Part shown: positions 1-9,212 of the stretch, piece after piece | Position numbering within the stretch: position 1 is the stretch's first letter | Layout: each line of letters starts with the position of its first letter | Source: Bacillus methanolicus PB1 | GTDB taxonomy: Bacteria > Bacillota > Bacilli > Bacillales > Cytobacillaceae | DNA length: 64,000 nucleotides | NCBI RefSeq assembly: GCF_000262755.1 | Contig: NZ_AFEU01000003.1 | Coordinates: 1,240,001-1,304,000, forward strand | Direction of reading: 5' to 3' | The notes under the pieces: model-generated | Seen by the model: only the letters and a program-made list of their open reading frames with translations | Told to the model about the DNA's origin: nothing | Database searches by the model: none | Made by a program: the position numbers and the translations under genes

Positions 1-31
1 TCACAATTGCGTCTTTTGAATTTTTTCGCAT
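1..31 (-). CDS. refZ: Start of a TetR-type regulator, probably RefZ (partial)
   Basis: Only the first ten codons are present, reading MRKNSKDAIV, with a strong ribosome binding site (GGAGAGGAGG) on the minus strand just upstream. The peptide resembles the start of TetR-family proteins, where a short basic leader runs into the first helix. In B. subtilis the gene beside ytsP in this orientation is refZ (yttP), a TetR-like DNA-binding protein that acts on FtsZ during sporulation. The identity rests mainly on gene order, because ten residues are too few to prove the family. Confidence 0.5.
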   Translation of the reverse strand, partial: MRKNSKDAIV

Positions 32-184
32 CCGGCTGTCCTCCTCTCCGCCTTTTTTCAGTCATACTTTACCATTCTTTATTTCTCGCAACTTTTCCTT
101 TATTTTATTCTCGACAAAGTATCCTCTTTTTCAGCTGTTTTTGATAGAATTTATAATAAAATTACTGAAAGCAAGGTGAAAACG

Positions 185-664
185 GTGTTTCAAGTCGAAA
201 AATATCGTGGATCTAAAGAAGAAAACTATGAACTTGTTATTAGGCAGCTTAAGTCTCTCCTCGAAGGAGAAACTAATCGGATCGCAAATTTAAGCAATGC
301 TTCAGCTTTATTAAAACAATTTTTAGACCGTACTAATTGGGTAGGTTTTTATTTGATGGATGGGGAAGAGCTCGTTCTTGGTCCGTTCCAAGGTCTTCCT
401 GCATGTGTCCGCATTCCTCTTGGAAAAGGAGTTTGCGGTACATCCGCTCAATTGAGGAAAACAATCAGGGTAGAAGACGTCCATCTTTTTCCTGGACATA
501 TCGCATGTGACCCGGCCTCCCAATCGGAAATTGTTGTACCTTTGATCAAAAACGGAGAATTATTGGGAGTCCTCGACATCGATTCACCGGAAAAAAATCG
601 TTTCGATGAATTGGATCAGGAGAAATTAGAAAAATTTACGGAAGTGCTCGTACAATACTTATAA
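185..664 (+). CDS. ytsP: Free methionine-(R)-sulfoxide reductase, GAF domain (YtsP)
   Basis: A single-domain GAF protein of 159 residues. Family members (fRMsr) reduce free methionine-R-sulfoxide in the cytoplasm using a Cys relay recharged by thioredoxin. The three conserved cysteines are visible at about residues 74 (LPACVRIP), 84 (GKGVCGT) and 108 (GHIACD), and the acidic motif DIDSP closes the fold. I chose the GTG that gives MFQVEK, because AAGGTGA lies five bases upstream and the B. subtilis protein starts MFHVEK. An in-frame GTG nine bases earlier overlaps that ribosome binding site. The gene diverges from the putative refZ and its 3' end runs into a short palindromic terminator element. 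Confidence 0.92.
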   Translation: MFQVEKYRGSKEENYELVIRQLKSLLEGETNRIANLSNASALLKQFLDRTNWVGFYLMDGEELVLGPFQGLPACVRIPLGKGVCGTSAQLRKTIRVEDVHLFPGHIACDPASQSEIVVPLIKNGELLGVLDIDSPEKNRFDELDQEKLEKFTEVLVQYL

Positions 665-666
665 AT

Positions 667-722
667 AAAGAGGCTGTCTCATAAGGGTCTGACCTTTAGG
701 CTTTGAGACAGCCTCCTTTTTG
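667..722. repeat. Short form of the GGGTCTGACCC palindromic element, terminator-like
   Basis: Outer arms GAGGCTGTCTCA and TGAGACAGCCTC form a 12-bp perfect stem flanked by A- and T-runs, so it can terminate ytsP and, facing the other way, dgcP. The loop holds a single GGGTCTGACC. Other copies in the window carry two such motifs with 60-70 bp between them. This copy therefore looks like the unexpanded or empty form. Confidence 0.85.
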
Positions 723-885
723 TCTTTATATTGAAACGAAAACTCATATATATTGAACAACAGCTCATAAACGGAGATAAAGGGATCATAATATAAAGGA
801 ATTTGATTTTTCCTATTGATCTGCTTTTTTTATAATTTTTTGAACACTTTAGCTGAATTGTCATTCTATTCATACATCCTAAATC

Positions 886-2778
886 TTAGACCTTCAGTCC
901 GGTGTCTTCTTCTTGTATAACCACCTTGTTTTTACCGGTACCCTTTGCAATATAAAGTGCTTTGTCTGCACGTTTGAATAAGCTTTTTAAAGTATCATCA
1001 CTTCCGGATGTCCAGTATGAAACACCGCAGGAAATCGTTATTGGCGGGTTGGTGTTTTCGGACACCTTTTTGACCAGTCTTTCAGCAATTAAAGCACCTT
1101 TCTCGATGGAAACTCGCGGCAAATAAATGGCCAGCTCTTCACCGCCCCATCTGGCGCCAATATCTGTGTCCCGAATATTTCCAAGAATCATATTCGCTAC
1201 CTGAACAAGAATTTCGTCCCCGACTTGATGGCCATATGTATCATTAATCAATTTAAAATTATCAATGTCAACTAAAATAAATGTACCCATATCATCCTCA
1301 GCCATAGAAAGATGAATGCGCTCATCCAAATAATTGCGGGAATATAGCTTCGTCAGATGGTCAGTTACAACCATTCTTTCAAGCTCCTCCCGAAGCATCG
1401 AATTGGTTAATGCCAATGTTGAATGGTGAATCAACGATTGAAGCAATTTAAATGTTTCAAACGAAAAATGATAAGGATCACTATGCATAACAAGGGTAAA
1501 CCCTTTCAATTTTTCGCTTTGTACCATCGGAACAGCCATAATGGACCTGAACCGATCCCTTGTGATTTCAAGCTGCAGATTCAAATCTCCGATAAAAAGA
1601 GAGTCTTTTTCTTTCTGAATTTTATTTTTTATATATTTTATGTAATAATTTGCCGGCTCCGTAAAGAAAAACGAAGTGCTTCCTTTAACAATATCATATT
1701 TCTCATTGTCTTCGAGAAGAATAATAAACCCGACTTCCTGTGCATCAAAAGAGCTAATGATCTGCTCAGACATAAATGTCATCATTTCAGTCAGCCTTAG
1801 GTTTGAATTAAGCCTCTGCGATGTTTCATTAATCAGTTGAAGGTCGGCGATTAATTTTCTTGATTGCTGGTACAGCTGAGCATTTTCAAGTGCTCCGCCG
1901 GCTGTATTGGCAAGTAGTGTAATAAATTCAACCTCGTTTTTGGGAAAGACAAGAGAATTCGGTGCAATAACCTGCAAAACACCGTACACACCCTGCTTTC
2001 CTTTTAATGGTGCATAAAGCACGGACCGTTTCTCCTGCAAAGAATCTTCAAATTGGATTGTACCCGTTACATATGCCTGCATTGCAGCAATATTTTCACT
2101 ATCATACTCAAGGTCTTTAATCGGCAAGTCTCCATGGCTGTTATTATCATGGGACAGGAGCAAATAATAAGTAAATGTTGGATAAACTTCCTGCAGTGTG
2201 TAAATAATCTCTCCTAAAACATCATCTATTTTCATTGAAGAGTGAAATTTCTCCGTCACTCGGAAAAGCTGCTTATACCTTTTTTTTTCGATCACAATTC
2301 TTGCTAGTGATTGAATTTTAATGAGAAAAATCCCGCATTGCTCGCTTAACTCTCTTAGAAATTCGTCTGAAAAATGGTCAAAGCTGGATGGAATGTCTTC
2401 TTTTAAAGTTAATAAGCCGAAACAATTTCCTTCTCTGTGAATGAATAAGAACAAATCATCAGTTTCAAAACCCGGAAACGGAAAATGATCACGATAAACC
2501 GAGTTTTTCTGAGCCAATTTTTCAAACTCTGTACATGAAATTTTCCGGGGAATAAACGTGTTTTTGAAATTTCTGTTCGTTGAAGACTCTACGACAAGCT
2601 TCTCATTCCATTCATTGCAGCAATAGAAATTCACTTCAGAAGCCTTCATTAAACATCTGATAGCACCCAGCATTTCTTCAATTAAATTATCATATTTTAA
2701 TAAGCCTTTGTCGGGGTCAATCATATCAAATAATCGGCTTTTTAATTTCAGAATCATATGGCTTTCAAGCAGATCCAT
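886..2778 (-). CDS. dgcP: GAF-GGDEF diguanylate cyclase (DgcP/YtrP)
   Basis: A 630-residue protein that should make cyclic di-GMP from two GTP. The first ~450 residues are GAF-like sensory regions with no obvious membrane helix. The C-terminal GGDEF domain spans roughly 460-620. The catalytic loop reads RWGGEELA (GGEEL at 545-549), an accepted active variant. An RDTD lies exactly five residues before it, the spacing of an inhibitory I-site, so product inhibition is expected. The DIDNFKLINDTYGH metal/nucleotide segment is also intact. The start has AGGTGAT a few bases upstream. In B. subtilis dgcP occupies the same place next to rpsD, in convergent orientation to ytsP. Confidence 0.93.
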   Translation of the reverse strand: MDLLESHMILKLKSRLFDMIDPDKGLLKYDNLIEEMLGAIRCLMKASEVNFYCCNEWNEKLVVESSTNRNFKNTFIPRKISCTEFEKLAQKNSVYRDHFPFPGFETDDLFLFIHREGNCFGLLTLKEDIPSSFDHFSDEFLRELSEQCGIFLIKIQSLARIVIEKKRYKQLFRVTEKFHSSMKIDDVLGEIIYTLQEVYPTFTYYLLLSHDNNSHGDLPIKDLEYDSENIAAMQAYVTGTIQFEDSLQEKRSVLYAPLKGKQGVYGVLQVIAPNSLVFPKNEVEFITLLANTAGGALENAQLYQQSRKLIADLQLINETSQRLNSNLRLTEMMTFMSEQIISSFDAQEVGFIILLEDNEKYDIVKGSTSFFFTEPANYYIKYIKNKIQKEKDSLFIGDLNLQLEITRDRFRSIMAVPMVQSEKLKGFTLVMHSDPYHFSFETFKLLQSLIHHSTLALTNSMLREELERMVVTDHLTKLYSRNYLDERIHLSMAEDDMGTFILVDIDNFKLINDTYGHQVGDEILVQVANMILGNIRDTDIGARWGGEELAIYLPRVSIEKGALIAERLVKKVSENTNPPITISCGVSYWTSGSDDTLKSLFKRADKALYIAKGTGKNKVVIQEEDTGLKV

Positions 2779-3056
2779 TCCATCATCACCTAATTATCTC
2801 TGCAGAGTTAAAAATTATGATCAAAATCAAAAATTCTTTTCCTATAACCCTTATTATATTATATATATAAATGAGTAAAATTACCTATAATAAAATGTTT
2901 ATTCCCTTACAAATGTTACAATTTTACACCATTTTTTTCAAATTAATCACGCTTATTCACAAAAACTGTAATTTTTATTATATCATATCTTTTTTCACCA
3001 TTTCTCAAATATGAAAAAATATTTAGTATATCCGACGGTGCATTTGGCAAAAAACC
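2779..3056. other. AT-rich spacer between dgcP and the rpsD promoter
   Basis: About 280 bases of very AT-rich sequence with no coding potential of note. It must hold the dgcP promoter on the minus strand, but several A/T runs fit a -10 box and none stands out. Confidence 0.6.
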
Positions 3057-3086
3057 TTGACTTTACTTTTTGAAAAACTATATAAT
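3057..3086 (+). promoter_or_regulatory. Sigma-A promoter of rpsD
   Basis: TTGACT and TATAAT are separated by 18 bases, giving a predicted start near 3093 and a leader of about 190 nt before rpsD. Confidence 0.8.
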
Positions 3087-3092
3087 GTTCTT

Positions 3093-3285
3093 TGTGTAAA
3101 ATATTGCAGCCTGTGTGAACACCTTAGTGTATCATTTTGTTCCTCGCAAGAGACTGTCTCTGCGATGGTGTATTGGGTAACCCCCTGCTGCTGGGGCGAA
3201 GGTACATGAAAACAAAATGTGCACAATTGTTGTTTCACAACTGTTTTTATTTTACCTAAATAAAAACATAAAGGAGGAGTCATTT
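3093..3285 (+). promoter_or_regulatory. rpsD leader RNA, probable S4 autoregulatory site
   Basis: The leader can fold into a closed structure. CATTTTGTTC near 3132 pairs with GAAAACAAAATG near 3210. It encloses a hairpin TCGC-AGAGA / TCTCT-GCGA and a second hairpin CCCC / GGGG around TGCTGCT. In B. subtilis ribosomal protein S4 binds such a leader of its own mRNA and represses translation. The fold was found by eye; S4 binding is inferred from position and length. Confidence 0.75.
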
Positions 3286-3888
3286 ATGGCTCGTTACACC
3301 GGTCCAAGCTGGAAAATATCCCGGCGTCTTGGAATTTCCTTGAGCGGTACTGGGAAAGAATTAGAAAAACGTCCTTACGCTCCTGGACAACATGGTCCAA
3401 ACCAACGCAAAAAGCTAACTGAATATGGTATGCAATTGCAAGAAAAACAAAAGCTTCGTCATATGTACGGAGTAAACGAACGCCAATTCCGCAATCTTTT
3501 TGACAAAGCAGGAAAAATGTCTGGTATTCACGGTGAAAACTTCTTGATTCTTCTTGAATCACGTTTGGACAACGTTGTTTACCGTTTAGGCTTAGCTCGT
3601 ACTCGCCGTCAAGCTCGCCAGCTTGTAAACCACGGACATATTTTAGTAGATGGTTCTCGCGTAGATATCCCATCTTACCGTGTAACACCTGGACAAACAA
3701 TCAGCGTTCGTGAAAAATCACGCAACCTTGACATCATTAAAGAAGCGATCGAATTAAACAACTTCGTTCCTGACTTCTTAACTTTTGATGCTGACAAACT
3801 AGAAGGAACATTCACCCGCTTACCGGAGCGTTCTGAACTTCCTGCTGAAATTAACGAAGCTCTTATCGTTGAGTTCTACTCTCGTTAA
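3286..3888 (+). CDS. rpsD: 30S ribosomal protein S4
   Basis: A 200-residue primary 16S rRNA-binding protein that nucleates assembly of the 30S body and also represses its own synthesis. The N-terminal extension ([16 protein letters not shown]) and the central S4 RNA-binding domain ([15 protein letters not shown], then [16 protein letters not shown]) are typical. There are no zinc-binding Cys residues, as in the C-minus S4 paralogue. The start is set by AAGGAGGAG ten bases upstream; an earlier in-frame ATG lies inside the leader and has no binding site. Codon use is strongly biased as for highly expressed genes. It is monocistronic, with its own leader and terminator. Confidence 0.98.
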   Translation: MARYTGPSWKISRRLGISLSGTGKELEKRPYAPGQHGPNQRKKLTEYGMQLQEKQKLRHMYGVNERQFRNLFDKAGKMSGIHGENFLILLESRLDNVVYRLGLARTRRQARQLVNHGHILVDGSRVDIPSYRVTPGQTISVREKSRNLDIIKEAIELNNFVPDFLTFDADKLEGTFTRLPERSELPAEINEALIVEFYSR

Positions 3889-3897
3889 TAGCACGAA

Positions 3898-3926
3898 AAC
3901 CAGCCATTTTTGGCTGGTTTTTTTTA
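3898..3926 (+). terminator. Intrinsic terminator of rpsD
   Basis: AACCAGCC and GGCTGGTT form an 8-bp stem around a six-base loop, followed by a run of eight T. Confidence 0.9.
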
Positions 3927-3934
3927 TTATGGGA

Positions 3935-4307
3935 TTCCAAAATATGTAGGATAAAGCGGGAAATCAATGATAGTAAATTAGCTCAAACGGAAGTGTTTGG
4001 ACCAATTGCGATGATGATTAAAGCCCAAACAGATGAACAAGCGATTGAAATGGCGAATGAAACCGAATATGGTTTAAGCTCGGCTATATTTACATCTGAT
4101 TTGGAAAAGGGAACGAAACTAGCTTTAGAGATTGATAGCGGAATGACACATGTGAATGATCAAACCGTTAATCTTCAATCGAATACTCCATTTGGAGGTA
4201 CTAAAGCAAGTGGATTAGGCCGTTTCGGAAATCCGTGGATTGTAGAAGAGTTTACAGTGACAAAATGGGTGTCAGTTCAACATAAATATCGAAAATTTCT
4301 GTTTTAA
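3935..4307 (+). pseudogene. C-terminal remnant of an aldehyde dehydrogenase
   Basis: The reading frame matches the last ~105 residues of NAD(P)-dependent aldehyde dehydrogenases: EVFGPIAMMIKA, then the PFGGTKASGLGR segment and the closing EEFTVTKWVSVQ. The nearest family is the benzaldehyde/vanillin dehydrogenase group (YfmT-like), judged from the INDQ-like 'VNDQTVN' stretch. The catalytic Cys/Glu domains and any start with a binding site are missing. Upstream, IPKYVG is readable in another frame, so the junction is frameshifted as well as truncated. It lies directly behind the rpsD terminator with no promoter. It is dead coding sequence, not a gene. Confidence 0.88.
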
Positions 4308-4362
4308 AAAATAAAAATCACCAAAGATAAAGTACTGCAGCAAGATCAATTATTACCATTAA

Positions 4363-4475
4363 GGCTTACTCATAAGGGTCTGACTCCCTCCAACAATAAC
4401 AATGTATAGAAGGGTTTTATTAGTTATATATATTGTATTGGAGGGGTCTGACCCTTTGCTTTTGAGTCAGCCCTA
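4363..4475. repeat. GGGTCTGACCC nested palindrome, divergent cassette
   Basis: Outer arms GGCTTACTCA / TTGAGTCAGCC are degenerate. The middle tier is GGGTCTGACTCCCTCCA against TGGAGGGGTCTGACCC. The ~60-bp interior is AT-rich and differs from the common cassette seen at 9.1, 13.8, 24.5, 55.4 and 59.5 kb. It sits between the dead aldehyde dehydrogenase and the tyrS stop, where it could terminate tyrS. Confidence 0.75.
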
Positions 4476-4483
4476 ATATTTAA

Positions 4484-6005
<1,522 letters not shown>

Positions 6006-6099
6006 GCTTACTCGTTATATATTTACGATAAAGCATTTTTATCATATTTACCATGTAATTGTCAATCTCACAAAGGAAATTTTAGAAAAGTGTTAAAGC

Positions 6100-6131
6100 T
6101 TGTCATCTTAGAAACTTTGATATGCTATAAT
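6100..6131 (+). promoter_or_regulatory. Promoter of the penicillin-binding protein gene
   Basis: An extended -10 (TGCTATAAT) ends at 6131 and a weak TTGTCA lies 20 bases upstream. The wide spacing suggests reliance on the extended -10. The promoter is divergent from the tyrS leader. Confidence 0.6.
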
Positions 6132-6158
6132 GTATGTAATTTTAGGGGGACTGATCAT

Positions 6159-9059
6159 ATGACTGATAAGCAAATTTGGAAGAAACGATTTAGATCGTGG
6201 CTTAGTCTTCTTTCAAATAAAAAAACGATTAAAGGAGCACGAATCACTTATCAGGTTGTATGGAATTTATTTCTTATTTTTTTAATTGTGATTGTGCTTG
6301 GAAGTGCATTTTCCGGCGGAGTCGGTGCCGGCTATTTCGCTTCCCTTGTAAAGGATGAGCCTATCCGCTCCTATGAAAAATTGAAAAAAGAAATATACAA
6401 CTACGAGGAAACTTCGAAACTATATTTTAACAATAATGTTTATTTAGGCAAGCTGCGGAGTGATCTTGACCGCGAAGGAGTAAAGCTTGACCAAGTTTCC
6501 GAACATTTAATTAATGCAGTCATTGCAACCGAAGACGAGTATTTCTACGATCATGACGGCGTGGTTCCGAAAGCAATCTTTCGAGCAATTTTGCAGGAAG
6601 TGACAAATTCGTCCACGCAAACAGGCGGAAGCACCTTGACGCAACAGTTAATAAAAAACCAGATTTTAACAAATGAAATTTCCTTTGAACGAAAAGCAAA
6701 AGAAATTATATTAGCTCTCCGACTGGAGAAATTTTTCGACAAAAACGAAATTTTAGAAGCATATTTAAATGTTGCAACATTTGGACGCAATTCTTCAGGA
6801 AGGAATATTGCCGGCGTACAAGCGGCAGCAAAAGGTATTTTCGGTGTTAATGCAAAGGATTTAAACCTGCCCCAGGCTGCATTTATAGCTGGACTTCCCC
6901 AGAGCCCGTTTGCATACACTCCTTTTACGAATAAGGGGGAAATAAAAGAAAACCTTGAACCGGGCTTAACGAGGATGAGAACGGTTTTAAAAAGGATGTA
7001 TGATAGCGGAAAAATTAATCATAAGCAGTACGAAGAAGCCCTTGCCTATGATATTACAAAAGATTTTGCTCCATACATTCCAAGCCCTCAAGAAGAATAC
7101 CCTTGGCTGACGTTTGAAATCGAAAAGCGGTCCGCGGAAATTTTGGCAAAGATATTGGCTCAAAAAGACGGATACGAAGAACTGGATCTTGAATCTGATC
7201 AAAAATTGCGGGAAGAATATATGGCTCTCGCCGACCGGAATCTCCGCCAAAACGGATACGAGATTCATACGACAATCGACAAAAACGTCTATGACGCAAT
7301 GCAAAAAGTAAAAGATAATTATCCATATTACGGCCCTGATAAACCTCAAGAAATAACCGATCCTGAAACAGGCGGGAAAAAGACGATTATGGAACCAGTA
7401 GAAGTCGGAGCCATTTTGATTGAAAACAAAACAGGCAAAATTATCAGTTTTGTCGGAGGCCGCGATTATGAGCGAGAAAAATTAAATCACGCAACAAGTG
7501 CTGTCCGTCAAAATGGTTCAACAATGAAGCCTTTGCTCGTTTATGCACCGGCATTTGAGCTTGGAAAAGCAGCTCCAGGTACGATTTTGCCCGACGTTCC
7601 TTTATATCTTAATCCAACCTTGAATCGCCCATGGCCAACGAACTACGACAAACGATACAGCGGCTTAGTACCAGCAAGATACGCTCTGGCAAAATCATAT
7701 AACGTTCCTGCCGTAAAATTGTACAAAGATATTATCGGGCATAGACCTGCTGAATATTTAAAAAAGATGGGCTTTACGTCGCTCGTAGAACCGGATTTTA
7801 CAAATTTGTCAACAGCAATCGGTTCTTTGGAAAACGGAGTAACGGTTGAAGAAAATACAAATGCTTTTGGAACATTTGCAAATGGCGGAAAGTTCGTCGA
7901 TGCCTATTTGATTGATAAAATTATCGATAAAAACGGGAAAGTCATTTACCAGCATGAAGTGAAACCGGTAGAAGTTTTCAGCCCACAAACTGCTTATTTA
8001 ACGCTTGATATGATGAGAGACGTCATTACTAGCGGTACTGCAGCCTCCTTAAACAGCAGATTAAAATTCAGATCCGATTGGGCAGGAAAGACAGGAACAG
8101 GACACGAATACCATGATGCCTGGTTTGTTGCAACCAATCCAAATGTAACTTTTGGAATCTGGACCGGTTATGATACGCCAAAATCTTTAAAAACCGGCGG
8201 ATTAAGCTACAGCTTAAGAAACTTATATTTATGGGCTGAATTAATAAATGCTGCTTATGATGTTAATCCGCAACTCGTGGATCCTGATGAACCATTTAAG
8301 ATGCCGGGGGGTATTGTGAGGCGGTCATTCTGTGCAACATCCGGTTTATTGCCATCCAATGCTTGTGTTAGAGCAGGCCTCGTAGAAACAGATTTATTTA
8401 ATGCTAAATATGTGCCGACAAAAGTTGATGACAGTTTAATAGAAGGCAAATTTATCCGTATCGGCGCCAGAAAATATTTAGCTTTAGATTCAACTCCCGC
8501 CGAATTTGCAGAATCAGGTTTAATTCTGAATCCTGATTATATTGGGAAAATATTTGGTATAAAGGCTGATCCACAGCAGCTTATCCCAAAAAAAGACCGT
8601 TGGTCAAACGTCTTAGTTCCTGAAAATAAGCTTGCGGAAAACGGACGGACACCTGCAGCCTTAAATATAAAAATTACAGGCAACTCGATTGTATGGCAAA
8701 ACCATCCGGATCATGATGTCATCGGCTACCGTGTCTATAAAAATGGAGCAAAAGCTGCAAGCATAAAAGCCGGCTCTTCTTTATCCTTTAACGCAACTGT
8801 TGGCAGTTATTATGTTACAGCAGTCGATATAGCCGGAAACGAATCTCCTCCTTCTAATATCGTTGAAATCAGAAATATACCTGAGCCGAATCCTGATGTT
8901 CCCTCTGCAGGGAAAGATCACGGTAAAGGGAATGGCGGTGCTTCCGGCGGAAAGGGCCAAACTCCACCTGGAAATGGAAACAACAATGGAAATAGAAACG
9001 CCGGCAGTACCGGTGAACCGCCTTCAAGTGAACATGGGAGTGCCGGAACCGGTCAATAG
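6159..9059 (+). CDS. Class A penicillin-binding protein (transglycosylase/transpeptidase)
   Basis: A 966-residue bifunctional peptidoglycan synthase acting outside the membrane. A cytoplasmic basic leader is followed by one membrane helix at about 36-58. A GT51 glycosyltransferase domain follows, with catalytic ATEDEYFYDHDG (Glu ~125) and the EAYLN motif. The transpeptidase has STMK (Ser ~454), SYN (~513) and KTGTG (~644). The last ~130 residues hold a fibronectin-III-like unit ('YRVYKNG...YYVTAVD') and a Gly/Asn/Ser-rich tail. I use the ATG after AGGGGGA. A much longer frame upstream overlaps the tyrS leader and has no binding site. It lies between tyrS and acsA, where B. subtilis 168 has no such gene. 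PBP1A-like; the exact subclass is unsure. Confidence 0.93.
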   Translation: MTDKQIWKKRFRSWLSLLSNKKTIKGARITYQVVWNLFLIFLIVIVLGSAFSGGVGAGYFASLVKDEPIRSYEKLKKEIYNYEETSKLYFNNNVYLGKLRSDLDREGVKLDQVSEHLINAVIATEDEYFYDHDGVVPKAIFRAILQEVTNSSTQTGGSTLTQQLIKNQILTNEISFERKAKEIILALRLEKFFDKNEILEAYLNVATFGRNSSGRNIAGVQAAAKGIFGVNAKDLNLPQAAFIAGLPQSPFAYTPFTNKGEIKENLEPGLTRMRTVLKRMYDSGKINHKQYEEALAYDITKDFAPYIPSPQEEYPWLTFEIEKRSAEILAKILAQKDGYEELDLESDQKLREEYMALADRNLRQNGYEIHTTIDKNVYDAMQKVKDNYPYYGPDKPQEITDPETGGKKTIMEPVEVGAILIENKTGKIISFVGGRDYEREKLNHATSAVRQNGSTMKPLLVYAPAFELGKAAPGTILPDVPLYLNPTLNRPWPTNYDKRYSGLVPARYALAKSYNVPAVKLYKDIIGHRPAEYLKKMGFTSLVEPDFTNLSTAIGSLENGVTVEENTNAFGTFANGGKFVDAYLIDKIIDKNGKVIYQHEVKPVEVFSPQTAYLTLDMMRDVITSGTAASLNSRLKFRSDWAGKTGTGHEYHDAWFVATNPNVTFGIWTGYDTPKSLKTGGLSYSLRNLYLWAELINAAYDVNPQLVDPDEPFKMPGGIVRRSFCATSGLLPSNACVRAGLVETDLFNAKYVPTKVDDSLIEGKFIRIGARKYLALDSTPAEFAESGLILNPDYIGKIFGIKADPQQLIPKKDRWSNVLVPENKLAENGRTPAALNIKITGNSIVWQNHPDHDVIGYRVYKNGAKAASIKAGSSLSFNATVGSYYVTAVDIAGNESPPSNIVEIRNIPEPNPDVPSAGKDHGKGNGGASGGKGQTPPGNGNNNGNRNAGSTGEPPSSEHGSAGTGQ

Positions 9060-9064
9060 AATAC

Positions 9065-9193
9065 AAAAAGAGGCTGTCTCATAAGGGTCTGACCCCATGT
9101 GCATTATCAATATATAGCACATTTATCCAACATTATGTCCTATATATTGTGTTATGGGGTCTGACCCTTAGGCTTTGAGACAGCCTCTTTTTT
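9065..9193. repeat. Full three-tier GGGTCTGACCC palindrome (type copy)
   Basis: Outer stem GAGGCTGTCTCA / TGAGACAGCCTC; middle GGGTCTGACCCC and GGGGTCTGACCC; inner CAATATATAG / CTATATATTG. A- and T-runs flank the outside. It sits between the convergent PBP and acsA genes and would terminate both. Confidence 0.88.
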
Positions 9194-9212
9194 ACATAAA
9201 GAAACTTTTTAA

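Noticed and set aside
1423-1800. 125-codon plus-strand frame inside dgcP
   Set aside because: Antisense shadow with no binding site and biased composition typical of a reversed frame.
3217-3285. 23-codon extension of rpsD
   Set aside because: It lies in the S4 leader; the conserved MARYTG start has the ribosome binding site.
3284-3700. 138-codon minus-strand frame over rpsD
   Set aside because: Shadow of a highly biased ribosomal protein gene.
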